Source: an uncultured Psychrobacter sp. (lineage in GTDB: Bacteria; Pseudomonadota; Gammaproteobacteria; Pseudomonadales; Moraxellaceae). From it: 64,000 nucleotides of DNA. The position numbers and the translations under genes were made by a program. The stretch spans positions 53,146-117,145 of the forward strand of contig CANLXO010000010.1 in the NCBI GenBank assembly GCA_947495055.1. Direction: 5' to 3'. The notes below the pieces were generated by a model that ran no database searches, was not told where the DNA came from, and was given only the letters and a program-made list of their open reading frames with translations. Shown piece by piece: positions 40,720-50,178 of this stretch (position 1 is the stretch's first letter; each line of letters begins with the position of its first letter).

Positions 40720-41091
40720 CTAGGGTTTACTAAACTGCCTATTAAACACCTCTTCATCAAAGCCGCAAAGCAGTACTGATCGACCCTCAAACTGACCCTC
40801 TACTATTGGCCTTTTAATCATACTGGTATTTGCCACTAGCAAATCAATCGCGTCATCGATGCTGGCATCTGCAGCCTCTTTTTGCTCATCGGTCAATTTG
40901 CGCCATGTCGTGCCGCGTTTATTGAGTACTTTGTCTATCCCTAAAGCATCGACCCAGCGTTGTACGTTTATTTTATTCACACCTTGCTTTTTATAGTCAT
41001 GAAAAATGTAATCAACGCTCAATTCATCGAGTTTAGCGACCGCCTTTTTCATAGTGCTGCATGATTTGATACCGTAGATAGTGAGGGTCAT
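40720..41091 (-). CDS. ArsC/Spx-family protein (YffB type)
   Basis: This is a thioredoxin-fold protein of the ArsC/Spx/YffB family. The N-terminal 'IYGIKSCSTMKKA' carries a single cysteine in the CxxxK context, and 'TTWRKL' and 'MIKRPIVEG' near the C terminus are family blocks. The sequence resembles the YffB/PA3664-like branch more than true arsenate reductases: it lacks the typical ArsC active-site context and no arsenic-resistance genes are near. Its biochemical role is not established. At 123 aa the length is usual. It is divergent from leuS across 168 bases. Confidence 0.85.
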   Translation of the reverse strand: MTLTIYGIKSCSTMKKAVAKLDELSVDYIFHDYKKQGVNKINVQRWVDALGIDKVLNKRGTTWRKLTDEQKEAADASIDDAIDLLVANTSMIKRPIVEGQFEGRSVLLCGFDEEVFNRQFSKP

Positions 41092-41259
41092 AGTTATTCC
41101 TAAGGTTTTTATGATCAGTAATTTTATTATCGATTTTTATAAGGGTAAGCACTTATTTATGATAAGTCTATTATTACGCTGCCCCATCGCATTTTTAGCC
41201 GATTTGCGCTATTCTAGCGTATCTAAATTTTTATTAAAATATTCAACTTTGAGCCAATT

Positions 41260-43968
41260 ATGAACAACGCCGTAACCGCAGACCAAACCATTTCTACTGA
41301 CAACCAAAACGATAACAATCACTATCAGCCGCAGCTTATAGAAGCGGCGCAGCAAGCTAAGTGGGCCACGGACAAACGTTATGAAGTGAGCAATGAACCA
41401 AGCAACAAGCCCAGCCGCTACATGCTCTCTATGTTCCCTTATCCTAGTGGCAAGCTACATATGGGACACGTGCGTAACTACACAATCTCTGACGTACTCA
41501 GCCGCTATTACCGTCTAAAGGGTTTTGAGGTTATGCAGCCTATGGGCTGGGATGGGTTTGGCTTACCTGCTGAAAACGCTGCAATTGCCAACAAGACCCC
41601 ACCGGCCGAGTGGACGTTTGCCAATATCGAAAGCATGCGCGCGCAGCTCAAACTACTTGGTTTATCGGTTGATTGGTCACGTGAGTTTGCCACTTGTAGC
41701 CCAGAGTATTACCAGTGGGAGCAGTGGTTGTTTTTGCAACTGTACAAAAAGGGGCTTGTGTATAAAAAGCTTGCTACCGTCAACTGGGATCCCGTTGACA
41801 ATACCGTGCTGGCCAACGAGCAAGTCATAGACGGCAAAGGTTGGCGAAGCGGCGCGCCCGTTGAAAAGCGCGACATTCCGATGTACTACTTCAACATCAC
41901 CGATTATGCCGATGAGTTACTCGATGATTTGGATCAGCTAGAGGGTCATTGGCCAGCAGAAGTGCTGACTATGCAGCGCAACTGGATTGGTCGTAGTGCC
42001 GGTATGGAGGTGCACTTTCCTTATCAGATCGAGGGTCAAGACAACACCTTAGACGTCTTTACCACTCGTCCCGATACCCTCATGGGCGTCACTTATGTTG
42101 CGGTTGCTGCCGAGCATCCCTTAGCACAGTACGCTGCTGAAAATGATGAAGTCATTGCCCAGTTTAACGCGCTATGCAAAAAAGGCTCTGTCGCCGAAGC
42201 TGATCTAGCCAAAGCCGAAAAAATCGGTATGGATACAGGACTTACGGTAACCCATCCGTTAACGGGCGAGGAAGTGCCTGTTTGGGTCGCCAATTACGTG
42301 CTCATGAGTTACGGCTCAGGCGCGGTCATGGCGGTGCCAGCTCACGACGAGCGTGATTATGAATTTGCAGTCAAGTACGATTTGCCGATCAAACAAGTTA
42401 TCAATACCCCCGAGGGCTATTTTGATGCTTTAAAGGCTGCGGCAAAAGCTGATGGCATCGATGTCAATCTGTCTTATACCGAGCGCAATACTTTAGTCAA
42501 TTCAGGCGAGTTCGATGGTATGGATTTTGAGCAAGCCTTTGATGCTATGCTCGCCAAACTTGCACCACAAGAGCTTGCTAATAAAAAAATACAGTATCGT
42601 TTGCGTGATTGGGGCGTCTCGCGTCAGCGCTATTGGGGCTGCCCTATTCCGATGGTCAATTGCGAGCATTGTGGTACGGTGCCTGTCGAAGAACAAGATT
42701 TGCCAGTGGTACTACCGACCAATGTCGTCCCTGATGGTCGCGGCAACCCACTCAAAAATATTCCTGAGTTTGTCAATACTACTTGCCCTAAATGCGGCAA
42801 TGCTGCTGAGCGCGAGACCGATACCTTTGATACCTTTGTCGAATCGAGCTGGTACTATGCGCGCTTTGCTAGCCCGAATGATAATCAAAACATGGTCAAC
42901 AAGTCGGCGGCGAATAAATGGCTGCCTGTCGATCAGTATGTCGGCGGCGTCGAACATGCGGTCATGCATCTGCTCTACGCGCGTTTTTTTCATAAGTTGA
43001 TGCGCGATGAAAACTTGGTATCAGGCGACGAGCCCTTTGCCAATCTGATGACTCAAGGCATGGTGCTCGCGGGTACCTTTAACCGTGTCAATAGCGACGG
43101 CAGTACCACTTATTACTTTGCAGACGATGTCAATATCGACTACAACGAGCGCGGTCAACCGATCAAAGCCACGTTAAAGGCGGACGGCAAGCCTGTGACT
43201 ATCGGCAAAATAGAAAAAATGTCCAAGTCCAAAAACAACGGCGTCGATCCGCAAACTACCATCGATCAATACGGCGCGGATACGGTACGCTTGTACACAC
43301 TATTTACCGCTCCTGCCGATCAAACGCTTGAATGGTCAGATGATGCGCTCAAAGGCCCTTATAACTTCGTCAAAAAAGTCTGGCGTATTGCCAGCGACCA
43401 TATGCAGGCGCTAACACAAGCAGGCTTAGAGCTAAACACGCTTAATACTACGGCATTAAACGTAGAGGGTTTGAGTAAAGAGGCTAAAAGTCTACGCCGT
43501 AAGACGCACGAGACCATTGGCAAAATTGATAATGATTTAGGCGAGCGCTTAGCACTAAATACGCCCGTATCTAGCCTTATGGAGCTCTCCAACGAGCTTG
43601 CCAGCTTTAAAGCTAAAGGCGAGCAGGACTTACAAGTACAGCATGAAGCGCTTGTTGATTTGCTGATTATGCTATCGGTCTACGCGCCGCACGTTGGCGA
43701 GCACTTGCTTGAGCAACTAGGTCTTGATACTCAGACCCTGAACTATCCTGCTGTCGATGCTAGCGCTCTGGTGCAAGATACGGTCACTATGGTCGTGCAA
43801 GTCAATGGTAAAGTACGCGGTAGAATGGACGTGCCACCCAACAGCGATTCTGAGACTCTAAAAAGTCAGGCCCGCGAGCTTGAAAGCGTCGCTAAATTCA
43901 TCATTGGTGATATCAAAAAAGAGATTGTCGTACCCAACAAGCTGGTTAACATTGTAGTAGTCGGCTAA
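41260..43968 (+). CDS. leuS: Leucyl-tRNA synthetase
   Basis: LeuS charges tRNA-Leu with leucine. The class I signatures are present: the HIGH-type motif in 'FPYPSGKLHMGHVRNY' near residue 68 and KMSKS in 'KIEKMSKSKNNGVDP' near residue 650. Between them lie the CP1 editing domain ('TTRPDTLMGVTYVAVA') and a zinc-type Cys module ('CEHCGTVPV', later 'CPKCGNAAE'). At 902 aa it is about 40 longer than E. coli LeuS (860). The N-terminal 25 residues, rich in Asp, Asn and Gln, account for part of this. It begins the leuS-lptE-holA cluster. Confidence 0.97.
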   Translation: MNNAVTADQTISTDNQNDNNHYQPQLIEAAQQAKWATDKRYEVSNEPSNKPSRYMLSMFPYPSGKLHMGHVRNYTISDVLSRYYRLKGFEVMQPMGWDGFGLPAENAAIANKTPPAEWTFANIESMRAQLKLLGLSVDWSREFATCSPEYYQWEQWLFLQLYKKGLVYKKLATVNWDPVDNTVLANEQVIDGKGWRSGAPVEKRDIPMYYFNITDYADELLDDLDQLEGHWPAEVLTMQRNWIGRSAGMEVHFPYQIEGQDNTLDVFTTRPDTLMGVTYVAVAAEHPLAQYAAENDEVIAQFNALCKKGSVAEADLAKAEKIGMDTGLTVTHPLTGEEVPVWVANYVLMSYGSGAVMAVPAHDERDYEFAVKYDLPIKQVINTPEGYFDALKAAAKADGIDVNLSYTERNTLVNSGEFDGMDFEQAFDAMLAKLAPQELANKKIQYRLRDWGVSRQRYWGCPIPMVNCEHCGTVPVEEQDLPVVLPTNVVPDGRGNPLKNIPEFVNTTCPKCGNAAERETDTFDTFVESSWYYARFASPNDNQNMVNKSAANKWLPVDQYVGGVEHAVMHLLYARFFHKLMRDENLVSGDEPFANLMTQGMVLAGTFNRVNSDGSTTYYFADDVNIDYNERGQPIKATLKADGKPVTIGKIEKMSKSKNNGVDPQTTIDQYGADTVRLYTLFTAPADQTLEWSDDALKGPYNFVKKVWRIASDHMQALTQAGLELNTLNTTALNVEGLSKEAKSLRRKTHETIGKIDNDLGERLALNTPVSSLMELSNELASFKAKGEQDLQVQHEALVDLLIMLSVYAPHVGEHLLEQLGLDTQTLNYPAVDASALVQDTVTMVVQVNGKVRGRMDVPPNSDSETLKSQARELESVAKFIIGDIKKEIVVPNKLVNIVVVG

Positions 43969-44039
43969 TTATTGACTGGCTTAGCAACTTGGTTGGTTAA
44001 ATAGTAAAGGCTTATAACAGCATACAAGGATATATGTCC

Positions 44040-44708
44040 ATGCGAAAACAAGGCAAAAACAAGCTTGCGTCTGCCCTTCTTGCCAGCTTACCGATGTTTG
44101 CTATGCTCGGAGCAGCAGGGGTTTTAACCGGCTGCGGTTTTCAGCTACGCGGTCTTGAGGCGCCGCTGCGTTTTGAGGCGCCCAAAACGGCTATTATTGT
44201 TGAAGACAACCGCGTCTCATTTCCTCTAAAATTGCCACTTACGCGGCGTTTAGAAGCCTTGGGCGTTAATGTTGTTGATGGGATGACGATCATAGAAAAC
44301 ACCGGTGATATAAATAATGCCTCTGGTGAAATCGCCACCATCGCTGTTAACAATGTGCGTTTTCGCCGTTATGAGCTAGTTGGCGTGTTGACTGAGATTC
44401 GTTTAGTGCTATCTGCGGATGTCACTTATCAGACAACGCAAAACGGACAGCCAATAACCTTGTCTAACCCAATTCAAGTAGAGCGCAGCTACCAATATAA
44501 TGAGGCTTCGGTCAGCACCGATGATCAGCAGGGCAGCCAAATTCGTGACTGGTTATACGACAGCCTAGCGCAGCGTATTACTGATCAGTACGTCGCCATC
44601 GGTCTACCCAAAGTCGCACCTACTGCCAATCAAACGGCCTCGCAGGTGATAGAAAACTCTAGAGTCCCTATCGTTGTTACGCCAGAGATAACAACGCCAA
44701 ACCCTTAA
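44040..44708 (+). CDS. lptE: LPS-assembly lipoprotein LptE
   Basis: LptE is the outer-membrane lipoprotein plug of the LptD translocon that delivers LPS to the cell surface. A signal peptide ends with the lipobox LTGC followed by 'GFQLRG', the characteristic LptE opening. The rest has the modest conservation typical of the family, including 'FRRYELVGVLTEIRLVLSADV' and 'RSYQYNEASV'. The last 30 residues are Thr/Pro-rich. Two nearby ATGs are possible: 44034 sits only three bases from AAGGA while 44040 is nine bases away, so I use 44040. The order leuS-lptE-holA is conserved in gammaproteobacteria and supports the call. Confidence 0.92.
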   Translation: MRKQGKNKLASALLASLPMFAMLGAAGVLTGCGFQLRGLEAPLRFEAPKTAIIVEDNRVSFPLKLPLTRRLEALGVNVVDGMTIIENTGDINNASGEIATIAVNNVRFRRYELVGVLTEIRLVLSADVTYQTTQNGQPITLSNPIQVERSYQYNEASVSTDDQQGSQIRDWLYDSLAQRITDQYVAIGLPKVAPTANQTASQVIENSRVPIVVTPEITTPNP

Positions 44709-44729
44709 GATTAATAATCTGATTCCCTT

Positions 44730-45758
44730 ATGCAAGAGTCCTTTATACAAGCCTATCCTAAATTATTGCAGCCTGATATTCAGGTTGCAGGGCTATGGCT
44801 TGCGCATGGAGATGAGCCGCTGCTTCATCAATGGCTTATTGATGCCCTGCGGGTGCAGTGGCGCGCACAGAATTATGCTATCAAACGTATCGAGCTGATA
44901 TCCGTCAAAACTTGGCAAGAAGTGCTCTCAGAATTAGGTAGCCAGTCGTTGTTTGATGATGCCAGCGCGATTATCGTGACTGGCAATCACAAGCCTGATA
45001 AAGCCATCATTAGCGAGCTTGAGCGTTTTGCGACGGACGCACAAACAGGCGCGCATAGTAACAGCCTGCTCTGGCTGACGCCAAAACAAGACAAGCGCGC
45101 GCAAAGTAGCAAATGGTTCGCCCCTTTTGCTAAGTATGGTCATATCATCGATTGCAACTTTTATGACGAGCGTGCCCGCCAGCAGTTATTACAAATCCAA
45201 GCAAAACAGTTTGGTCTAAAACTATCAAAAGACGCCTGGCAGCTTCTTATGTCACATACTGAACATCACCTGCTAAGCGCCTACCAGACCTTATGGCGAC
45301 TGTCTTACCTGTTTGCGCCGCAGCTAGCAGAACAAGGTGACGGTATTGCGCTAGATATCGGTGATTTGCAGGCGGCGCTGGTGAGCGACGCGCAGTTTAG
45401 TGTGTTTGATTTATCAGATGCGATGCTGGCAGGTCACACCTCTCAAGTGGTCAAAATTATAGCTCAGCTTAGGGCGACTGATGAGCCGACGACCTTGGTA
45501 CTTTGGGCAATTAGTAAAGATATGCGACATATAATGCAATTGATGGACGGTCAAGACCCGCAAAGCTTAGGAATTTGGCGTAGTAAGCAGAGCTTGTACA
45601 GCCAAGCCTGCCGCCGTCATTCAAGAGAGACGACCGCAGCTTGGCCTGCGCTCCTTTATCGCTCAGATCAGGCAATCAAAGGTCTGGTTCGTCAGCCCGC
45701 TTGGGAGCTCTTATTACAAGCAGCGCTTACGCTGTCGGGGAAAAGGTTGTTTTCATAG
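44730..45758 (+). CDS. holA: DNA polymerase III subunit delta
   Basis: HolA is the delta subunit of the clamp loader and opens the beta clamp. Family features include 'WLAHGDEPLLHQWLIDALR' near the N terminus, 'ELGSQSLFDDASAIIVTGN', 'WLTPKQDKRAQSSKWF' and the C-terminal helical domain ('LRATDEPTTLVLWAISKDM'). At 342 aa it matches E. coli HolA (343). It lies 21 bases after lptE in the conserved cluster. No clear ribosome-binding site precedes the ATG, suggesting translation linked to lptE. Confidence 0.93.
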   Translation: MQESFIQAYPKLLQPDIQVAGLWLAHGDEPLLHQWLIDALRVQWRAQNYAIKRIELISVKTWQEVLSELGSQSLFDDASAIIVTGNHKPDKAIISELERFATDAQTGAHSNSLLWLTPKQDKRAQSSKWFAPFAKYGHIIDCNFYDERARQQLLQIQAKQFGLKLSKDAWQLLMSHTEHHLLSAYQTLWRLSYLFAPQLAEQGDGIALDIGDLQAALVSDAQFSVFDLSDAMLAGHTSQVVKIIAQLRATDEPTTLVLWAISKDMRHIMQLMDGQDPQSLGIWRSKQSLYSQACRRHSRETTAAWPALLYRSDQAIKGLVRQPAWELLLQAALTLSGKRLFS

Positions 45759-45937
45759 GTTAAATACAAATACCCTTCAACAAACAGATTGCCTTTAATC
45801 AGTAAGTAATTCCTTATCCGCAACACCTCCTCTGCTTTTGCTTATATGTAGCTCAGTCGTTACCTCAATTTAGTCTCTAAACGACTCTTCTAGGCTTATA
45901 CCCCCTTAACCTTTCGCAAACTAATTACCGTTTCATT

Positions 45938-45968
45938 TTGACAATAGAGCCTTTACTATAGCTATACT
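45938..45968 (+). promoter_or_regulatory. Candidate macAB promoter
   Basis: A perfect -35 hexamer TTGACA (45938-45943) and TATACT (45963-45968) are separated by 19 bases, 39 bases before the macA start codon. The spacer is longer than optimal, so activation by a regulator is possible. Alternative -10 choices with 17-bp spacing are poor. Confidence 0.5.
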
Positions 45969-46007
45969 CACAAGCTGCACCTGATATCACTGCAATCGGA
46001 TTAAATC

Positions 46008-47402
46008 ATGGCCAAACTGAACCAGAAAACCGCTATCAAATGGGGCGTTATTGCTCTAGTTGTCATCGCTCTAGCGGCTATAGCTTATAATTTTTTGAAG
46101 CCCACTGAGGAGACGCCTAATTATCTAACTGCAAGTACTTATGTTGGCGATATTGAAAACAACGTCATGGCGTCAGGCAAGGTCAAAGCTTTAAATACCG
46201 TTGATGTCGGAGCACAGGTTTCAGGTGAAGTCACTCGGCTTTATGTTGAGGTTGGTGATGAAGTACAACAAGGCGATCTCATCGCTCAGATCGATCAAGT
46301 GACACAAAATAATAATCTGAGCAATGAGCAGGCAAGCCTTGAACAAAGTGAAGCGGCATTGCAAAGCGCACAAGCGGAGGCCTTAAGCCGTGAAGCGGCG
46401 CTAAAGAGTGCCTACGCTGATCTTGCCAGCCGTCAGTCTGAGCTTAAACAGGCCCAGTCTGACTTTGCTCGCTTGCAAGATTTAGTCGCAATCGATGCAA
46501 TATCCCAGCAAGAGTATGATACCCAAGCCACTCGTGTTGAGACCGCCAAAGCCGCCGTCGCCAATGCGCGCGCCGCTATCGATAGTGCAAAAGCCGCTAT
46601 TGCAACCACCCAAGCTAACATAAACAGTCAGCGCGCGGCGCTACGCAAATCGCAAACTAACGTCAGTACAGCTGAGGAGGATCTGAGCTACACGACGATT
46701 CGCGCGCCTATATCAGGTACAGTGGTCTCGGTCACCACTGAGCAAGGTACTACGGTTAATGCCAATCAAACTGCACCGACTATCGTCACCCTAGCTGATT
46801 TGTCAACCGTGCGTATCAACGCGCAAATCTCTGAGGCTGATGTCATCAACGTACAAGCGGGTATGCCAGTTTATTTTAATATTATTGGTAATCCTGACCA
46901 AAAGTACGACGCTACTCTAAAGGCTATTGAACCTGCGCCAGAGAATATCAGTGACACCAGCTCCACTGATGCTGCTATTTATTATGTCGGCTACATAGAG
47001 GTACCAAACACCCAGCGCCGCTTTCGCATTGATATGACCGCACAGGTCTATATCATTGTCAACGAAGCCAAGAATGCGTTGCTTATTCCTTCGGCGGCTC
47101 TACAACCTGCCAGCGCCAGCAAAAGACCTGCTGATTCCTCTGACAATACTGATATGCGTAGCGATGATGACAAAAATAGAGCGCGTGCGGATGCTAATAC
47201 TACTGACAACGCCTCAACCAGCGCTGGCATGGTTCGCGTACTCAAGGACAATGGCGAAGTCGTTGAACAACGCGTTACCGTTGGCATTAACAATCGCGTT
47301 AATGCGCAGATTTTGAGTGGACTCAGCGCAGGCGATGAGGTTGTTTTGGGTGAAGAAAAAGCAGAGGGTAGCCAAGGCGGTAGAGGCGGACGTCCCTTTT
47401 AG
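46008..47402 (+). CDS. macA: Macrolide efflux periplasmic adaptor MacA
   Basis: MacA is the membrane-fusion protein of the ATP-driven MacAB-TolC exporter and stimulates MacB ATPase. An N-terminal membrane anchor ('WGVIALVVIALAAIAYNF') is followed by lipoyl strands ('VDVGAQVSGEVTRLYVEVGD'), a long Ala/Gln-rich coiled-coil hairpin (about residues 105-220), the second lipoyl half ('TTIRAPISGTVVSVTTEQGT') and beta domains. At 464 aa it is longer than E. coli MacA (371). Part of the excess is an Asp/Ser/Asn-rich insert at about residues 368-407, before the final strands ('VRVLKDNGEVVEQRVTVG'), and the protein ends in a Gly/Arg tail. macB follows after 63 bases. Confidence 0.93.
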   Translation: MAKLNQKTAIKWGVIALVVIALAAIAYNFLKPTEETPNYLTASTYVGDIENNVMASGKVKALNTVDVGAQVSGEVTRLYVEVGDEVQQGDLIAQIDQVTQNNNLSNEQASLEQSEAALQSAQAEALSREAALKSAYADLASRQSELKQAQSDFARLQDLVAIDAISQQEYDTQATRVETAKAAVANARAAIDSAKAAIATTQANINSQRAALRKSQTNVSTAEEDLSYTTIRAPISGTVVSVTTEQGTTVNANQTAPTIVTLADLSTVRINAQISEADVINVQAGMPVYFNIIGNPDQKYDATLKAIEPAPENISDTSSTDAAIYYVGYIEVPNTQRRFRIDMTAQVYIIVNEAKNALLIPSAALQPASASKRPADSSDNTDMRSDDDKNRARADANTTDNASTSAGMVRVLKDNGEVVEQRVTVGINNRVNAQILSGLSAGDEVVLGEEKAEGSQGGRGGRPF

Positions 47403-47465
47403 GGCTTGAGGCTATCTACTCCTACATCGCATTTTTATATCTGATAAATATAGGTCGTCGTACCC

Positions 47466-49475
47466 ATGGATCCCATCACACCCAGCGCTAATAACACAGC
47501 AGATGTGCCCTTGATGCAAGTTAAGGGTCTGATCAAAGAGTTTCGTGCCGGTGAGCAGACAATACGCGTGCTCCATGATATAAACCTGACTATCAATCAA
47601 GGCGAGATGGTCGCTATCATCGGGCAATCAGGCTCTGGTAAGTCCACTTTGATGAATATCTTAGGCTGCCTAGATCAAGCAACCGCTGGTGAATACCTGA
47701 TATATGGTCAGCCCGTTAGTCGCTTGGACGCCGATGAGCTTGCCAAGCTGCGCCGTGAGCATTTTGGTTTTATTTTTCAACGTTATCATCTGTTAGGTGA
47801 TATTAGTGCACAAGATAACGTCGCTGTGCCCGCTGTTTATGCGGGTATGGATGGGCAAGCTCGTAGCAATCGCGCTGAAAAGCTACTCTCAGATTTGGGA
47901 TTAGCGGACAAGGTAGGTAATCGTCCCAATCAGCTCTCAGGTGGTCAACAGCAGCGGGTCTCTATTGCCCGCGCCCTGATGAATGGTGGTGATATTATCT
48001 TGGCTGATGAGCCAACCGGAGCGCTCGATAGTAAGTCAGGCGAGGACGTTATGGCTATCTTGCATGAGCTAAAATCGCAAGGTCATACTATCATCATGGT
48101 CACTCATGATCCAGGTCTTGCGCAGCAAGCTGAGCGTGTCATTGAGCTCAAAGACGGCTACGTCATCGAGGACTACCGTACCGAGCACTTTCAACAATCA
48201 GCCGTCGACAACAGAGTACAGCCAGAATCTATACTCGATACGCATCGTAAAGGTAAACTTGCCAGCTTTATAGATCGCTTGTTAGAGGCATTTAAAATGT
48301 CGCTACTTGCCATGCGCGCCCATAAGATGCGTACGCTTTTAACGATGCTTGGTATTATCATAGGTATCGCCTCAGTAGTCTCTGTCGTCGGCCTAGGCAA
48401 AGGCTCACAAGAACAGATACTAGCTAATATTAGCTCCTTAGGCACCAATACTATTACCGTAATAGACGGCTATCCTTGGGGAGATCCCAGACGCCAATAT
48501 AACGATGACAATTTGACCCCACAAGATGCGCAGGCAGTCGCTAATCAGCCTTATGTCGTCAGCGTCAGTCCGCAGCTCGATAGCAATATGAGTGTACGCT
48601 ATCGCAATGTACAAGAAGCGGCGAGCATAAGCGGCGTAGGTCAAGACTATCTCAACGTCAGCGGCGAGACTTTAGCGCAAGGTCAAGGTTTTGATGAGCA
48701 GAGCATTTTAAAACGCACGCAAGATATCATCATCGATGACAATGCCAAGCAGACCTTTTTTGCTGATGTTGACAATCCTATCGGTGAAGTTGTGCTCATC
48801 GGTAGCGTGCCTGGGCGAGTTATTGGCGTTCTTGAGCCTAACAACAGCGGCTTTGGTGGACAAGTCGAATCGCCTACGCTTTATATGCCTTACACGACGA
48901 TGATGTCACGCATAGTAGGTAGTCCTAATATCGAGCGTTTTGTTGCTCTGATTGATAATAGCATTTCCTCTTCTGCAGCAGAATCCGCCATTTCTACACT
49001 TATGGAAGGTCGTCATGGTACCGATGACTTTCGTATTCGTAACTCAGACTCTATCCGCGAAACCATTGAATCTACGACAACGGCGCTGACTTTACTCATA
49101 TCATCTATCGCTATTATTTCTTTGGTCGTAGGTGGCATTGGGGTGATGAATATTATGCTAGTCTCTGTCACCGAGCGCACCAACGAGATTGGCGTACGTA
49201 TGGCGGTTGGCGCTCGTCAAAACGATATCATGCAGCAGTTTTTAATCGAAGCCATACTGGTCTGCATCCTAGGCGGTCTACTAGGCATTGGCCTTGCTTT
49301 TGCAATTGGCGAGTTGATCAACCGCGTTGGCGGTGACAGCTTTAAAGTTATTTACTCTCCAACCTCAATCATTGCCGCCTTTGTTTGTTCAACGCTAATA
49401 GGTATTATCTTTGGCTTCTTGCCTGCCCGTAACGCGGCCAAGCTTGATCCTGTTGAGGCCTTATCTAGAGACTAG
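47466..49475 (+). CDS. macB: Macrolide export ATP-binding/permease protein MacB
   Basis: MacB is a fused ABC exporter half-transporter that acts as a mechanotransmission pump with MacA and a TolC-type channel, exporting macrolides or other periplasmic cargo. The ATPase domain shows Walker A 'GQSGSGKST' near residue 57, the signature 'LSGGQQQR', Walker B 'DIILADEPTGALDS' and the H-loop 'VTHD'. The permease has one helix near residue 290 ('MLGIIIGIASVVSVVGLG'), a large periplasmic domain, and three C-terminal helices ending in 'PARNAAKLDPVEALSRD'. At 669 aa it is near E. coli MacB (648). No tolC gene adjoins the pair. Confidence 0.95.
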   Translation: MDPITPSANNTADVPLMQVKGLIKEFRAGEQTIRVLHDINLTINQGEMVAIIGQSGSGKSTLMNILGCLDQATAGEYLIYGQPVSRLDADELAKLRREHFGFIFQRYHLLGDISAQDNVAVPAVYAGMDGQARSNRAEKLLSDLGLADKVGNRPNQLSGGQQQRVSIARALMNGGDIILADEPTGALDSKSGEDVMAILHELKSQGHTIIMVTHDPGLAQQAERVIELKDGYVIEDYRTEHFQQSAVDNRVQPESILDTHRKGKLASFIDRLLEAFKMSLLAMRAHKMRTLLTMLGIIIGIASVVSVVGLGKGSQEQILANISSLGTNTITVIDGYPWGDPRRQYNDDNLTPQDAQAVANQPYVVSVSPQLDSNMSVRYRNVQEAASISGVGQDYLNVSGETLAQGQGFDEQSILKRTQDIIIDDNAKQTFFADVDNPIGEVVLIGSVPGRVIGVLEPNNSGFGGQVESPTLYMPYTTMMSRIVGSPNIERFVALIDNSISSSAAESAISTLMEGRHGTDDFRIRNSDSIRETIESTTTALTLLISSIAIISLVVGGIGVMNIMLVSVTERTNEIGVRMAVGARQNDIMQQFLIEAILVCILGGLLGIGLAFAIGELINRVGGDSFKVIYSPTSIIAAFVCSTLIGIIFGFLPARNAAKLDPVEALSRD

Positions 49476-49539
49476 CGCGTTAATCGCGATAACTCTGATT
49501 TAAGCAAAACTGTTTTAGAACATACAGTGTGCCAACTCA

Positions 49540-49576
49540 AAAAAGGCAAATACTTACCTAGGATTCACCTTTTTTT
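49540..49576 (+). terminator. Probable macAB terminator
   Basis: The arms AAAAAGG and CCTTTTT, extended inward past a two-base mismatch by AAT/ATT, enclose an 11-nt loop and end in a T-run. It lies 64 bases after the macB stop codon. Confidence 0.65.
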
Positions 49577-49588
49577 GTGGTCATGGGG

Positions 49589-49616
49589 TTGTATTTGTCC
49601 CAATAATATATATAAT
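49589..49616 (+). promoter_or_regulatory. Candidate promoter of the tRNA-Lys genes
   Basis: TTGTAT (49589-49594) and a perfect TATAAT (49611-49616) are separated by 16 bases, about 280 bases before the first tRNA. This implies a long leader containing the repeats described below. A closer promoter within the repeat unit cannot be excluded. Confidence 0.45.
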
Positions 49617-49764
49617 GTGCTCTCACGTTTAGGGATAGAATATCTCTTGGTGTGAAGCAAGAAATTCGTTTTACAAATAGAGTTTTTAATCAGACATCAT
49701 AAAGATGTCATTTAGACTGGATTTGTAAACATAGTTTTTAGGATTTTCCCTTTAAGGAAAATTT

Positions 49765-49979
49765 TCTTGCGAAGCTAAAAAAGCAGTGCTTTTTTCGTTA
49801 GACATCATAAGGATGTCATGTTTTAAGAAAATCCCCTTTAAGGTATTTTCTCTTGCGCGGCTAAAATTGTATACAATTTTTTTACGCCGCTCAGGGCCGA
49901 TAGCTCAGTTGGTAGAGCAGTTGACTTTTAATCAATTGGTCCCGCGTTCGAGTCGCGGTCGGCCCACCATATTTAGTTT
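49765..49979 (+). repeat. 215-bp repeat unit, copy 1 (contains tRNA-Lys)
   Basis: This unit is repeated 414 bases downstream (50179-50393) with only two adjacent differences (GG to AA in a hairpin near 49808). It contains three inverted repeats before the tRNA: AAAAAAGC-AGT-GCTTTTTT, GACATC-ATAAG-GATGTC, and the perfect 18-bp palindrome AAAATTGTATACAATTTT at 49863-49880. The repeat ends ten bases past the tRNA CCA. Confidence 0.92.
49894..49969 (+). tRNA. tRNA-Lys (anticodon TTT), copy 1
   Basis: A complete 76-nt cloverleaf with an encoded CCA end is visible. The acceptor stem is GGGCCGA/TCGGCCC, the D arm contains AGCTCAGTTGGTAGAGC, the anticodon loop CTTTTAA gives anticodon UUU, and the T arm is GCGGG-type with TTCGAGT. 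The sequence is identical to the second copy at 50308. Confidence 0.98.
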
Positions 49980-50178
49980 AATGTTTGTTGATCGCTCTAC
50001 CCTATTCGGTAGTAGGTTAATAAGTTATAAACACTTTTAGAGTGTTATTTTTAAGAAGAATACCTAGTGTTGATATCGAGTTTCTTAGAATTTATAAAAT
50101 TCAAATTCTCTTGCTAGACTAAGTATCAAAATTTAGGTTGTAAGCAGTACCTTTTAGAAATCCTATTTAAAGGATTTC

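Noticed and set aside
40720-41091. Arsenate reductase as the function of the ArsC-like protein
   Set aside because: It has the single-Cys YffB/Spx style and no arsenic-resistance neighbours.
42515-43000. 161-codon frame inside leuS on the same strand
   Set aside because: It overlaps the editing/catalytic region of leuS in another frame, with no start signal; a shadow.
49786-50040. Reading frame through the first tRNA-Lys, with a near-identical one at 50200-50418
   Set aside because: Both translate the tRNA gene and its leader; the apparent protein similarity comes from the DNA duplication.
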